From: Enterococcus sp. DIV0660C
Lineage (GTDB): Bacteria > Bacillota > Bacilli > Lactobacillales > Enterococcaceae
Length of the DNA: 60,974 nt
Assembly: GCF_017316125.1 (NCBI RefSeq)
Contig: NZ_JAFLWA010000021.1
Span: 1-60,974, forward strand
Direction: 5' to 3'
A program made the translations under genes and the position numbers. The notes beneath the pieces are model-generated. The model was not told where the DNA came from. It ran no database searches and saw nothing but the letters and a program-made list of their open reading frames with translations. Within the stretch, counting starts at the first letter, position 1; every line of letters starts with the position of its first letter. This document shows positions 60,301 through 60,974 of the stretch, piece by piece.

Positions 60301-60945
60301 ATGGGCAAGCGTAAAGGACAATGGCTTGAATTTTTAGGGTTGACTAGCTTATTTTTGACCTTGATCAGTTTAGCGATTGCCTTGACTATCAACTTTCGAC
60401 CGCTCTATGTATTTGATATCAATTATTTGCATATTTTGCGGTACACGTCTCTTGATCAGCAAACGTTACTTCAAAATTTCGATGAATTGATGAAATATTT
60501 GAATAATCCATTTCAATCTGTACTGAGTTTGCCAGATTTTCCTGTTTCGGCCAGTGGCGCACATCATTTTCGTGAAGTACGTGCTCTTTTTTTCATTGAT
60601 TATGCTGTGTTACTAGTCACGTTGATACCAAGTAGCTTGTTTGTTTTTTCGTTATGGAAAAATAAACGTTTCTGGCGATTGATACGTCCGTTTCAATTTG
60701 GGATGCTTGCGCCAGTAGTTATTGGATTTTTTATGTTAATCGGTTTTGATCGATTTTTTATTGTTTTTCACGAAACATTTTTCAATAATGACGACTGGTT
60801 GTTTGATCCGCGAACTGATCCAATTATCAATGTGTTACCAGAAGCATTTTTTATGCATAGTTTTGTTCTCTTTTTTATTTTACTTGAGCTCTTTTTCGCT
60901 TTTTTCCTATTCCTTGGAAAACATGAGTTAAGGAAGAAAAGATAA
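60301..60945 (+). CDS. TIGR01906 family integral membrane protein
   Basis: A 214-aa membrane protein with about four hydrophobic segments (12-32, 100-119, 130-155, 185-207) and the family segment HHFREVRALF. It begins directly after the yutF stop, so the genes are coupled, as in other Firmicutes where TIGR01906 follows yutF. Function unknown. The window ends 29 bases later. Confidence 0.85.
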   Translation: MGKRKGQWLEFLGLTSLFLTLISLAIALTINFRPLYVFDINYLHILRYTSLDQQTLLQNFDELMKYLNNPFQSVLSLPDFPVSASGAHHFREVRALFFIDYAVLLVTLIPSSLFVFSLWKNKRFWRLIRPFQFGMLAPVVIGFFMLIGFDRFFIVFHETFFNNDDWLFDPRTDPIINVLPEAFFMHSFVLFFILLELFFAFFLFLGKHELRKKR

Positions 60946-60974
60946 CCATTCAGCAAGAAACACCCTCAAAGATA

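Noticed and set aside
1-60974. CRISPR arrays, insertion sequences, prophage, tRNA or rRNA genes
   Set aside because: No regularly spaced repeats, transposase or integrase motifs, cloverleaf genes or rRNA signatures were seen in the window.

Overview
The window reads as chromosomal DNA of an Enterococcus, most likely a relative of the E. faecium group. The reasons are the low GC content, strong AGGAGG-type ribosome binding sites, frequent TTG/GTG starts, the AA10 LPMO plus GH18 chitinase pair, RNase J2 (rnjB), and Bacillus-like gene sets (ytoI-nrnA, yunD-yutD-yutF). The species call is inference. No phage, insertion sequence, CRISPR array, tRNA or rRNA was seen. The one recognisable RNA gene is the small bacterial SRP RNA.

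Layout: (1) 1-5.9 kb: a heterodimeric ABC exporter with one degenerate ATP site, a CmpB-like membrane protein and a secreted coiled-coil/3D-domain wall protein. (2) 5.9-9.5 kb: a chitin-degradation module (LPMO, Rgg-like regulator, modular chitinase). The two enzyme promoters carry the same 23-bp box exactly 24 nt before their -10 elements. (3) 9.9-29.8 kb: a long wall-teichoic-acid (WTA) operon, tagB-tagA-tarF-like-tagD, then three very large TagF-like polymerases, a DUF6270/SGNH-like-GT-A fusion, a TagH with a LysM tail, TagG, an apparent cytoplasmic degenerate LCP-like protein, a small membrane protein, and gpsA. galU follows as a separate unit. (4) 31-35 kb: small hypothetical genes, a candidate antisense RNA pair, a SIS-domain protein, a group of DnaA-box-like sites and a true membrane-anchored LCP ligase. 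(5) 35-37.3 kb: a putative competence-regulator pair (ComK-like versus ComX/SigH-like, divergent) with a DUF1659/DUF2922 gene pair. (6) 37.7-44.7 kb: YfcC transporter with isoaspartyl dipeptidase, a CsbD protein, a DUF1002 protein and a MacB-type ABC transporter. (7) 45-61 kb: housekeeping genes (rnjB, YbaK/EbsC deacylase, UPF0173, ytoI, nrnA, yjdM, YugP protease, an Mga/AtxA-type regulator, a TetR regulator, a PucR-type regulator, tadA, SRP RNA, yunD, yutD, yutF, TIGR01906 membrane protein).

How the parts work together: gpsA makes sn-glycerol-3-phosphate, TagD activates it to CDP-glycerol, and TagA and TagB build the linkage unit. The TarF-like and TagF-like enzymes extend it with glycerol phosphate, the fusion protein is a candidate modifier, TagGH exports the chain, and LCP ligases attach it to peptidoglycan. 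The middle of the operon (about 13.4-28.8 kb) is visibly more AT-rich and holds the least familiar proteins. It is the best candidate here for a poorly described system: a multi-polymerase WTA with a pseudo-LCP and an SGNH-GT fusion. Other strong leads are the shared chitin-regulon box and the antisense RNA pair near 32.5 kb.
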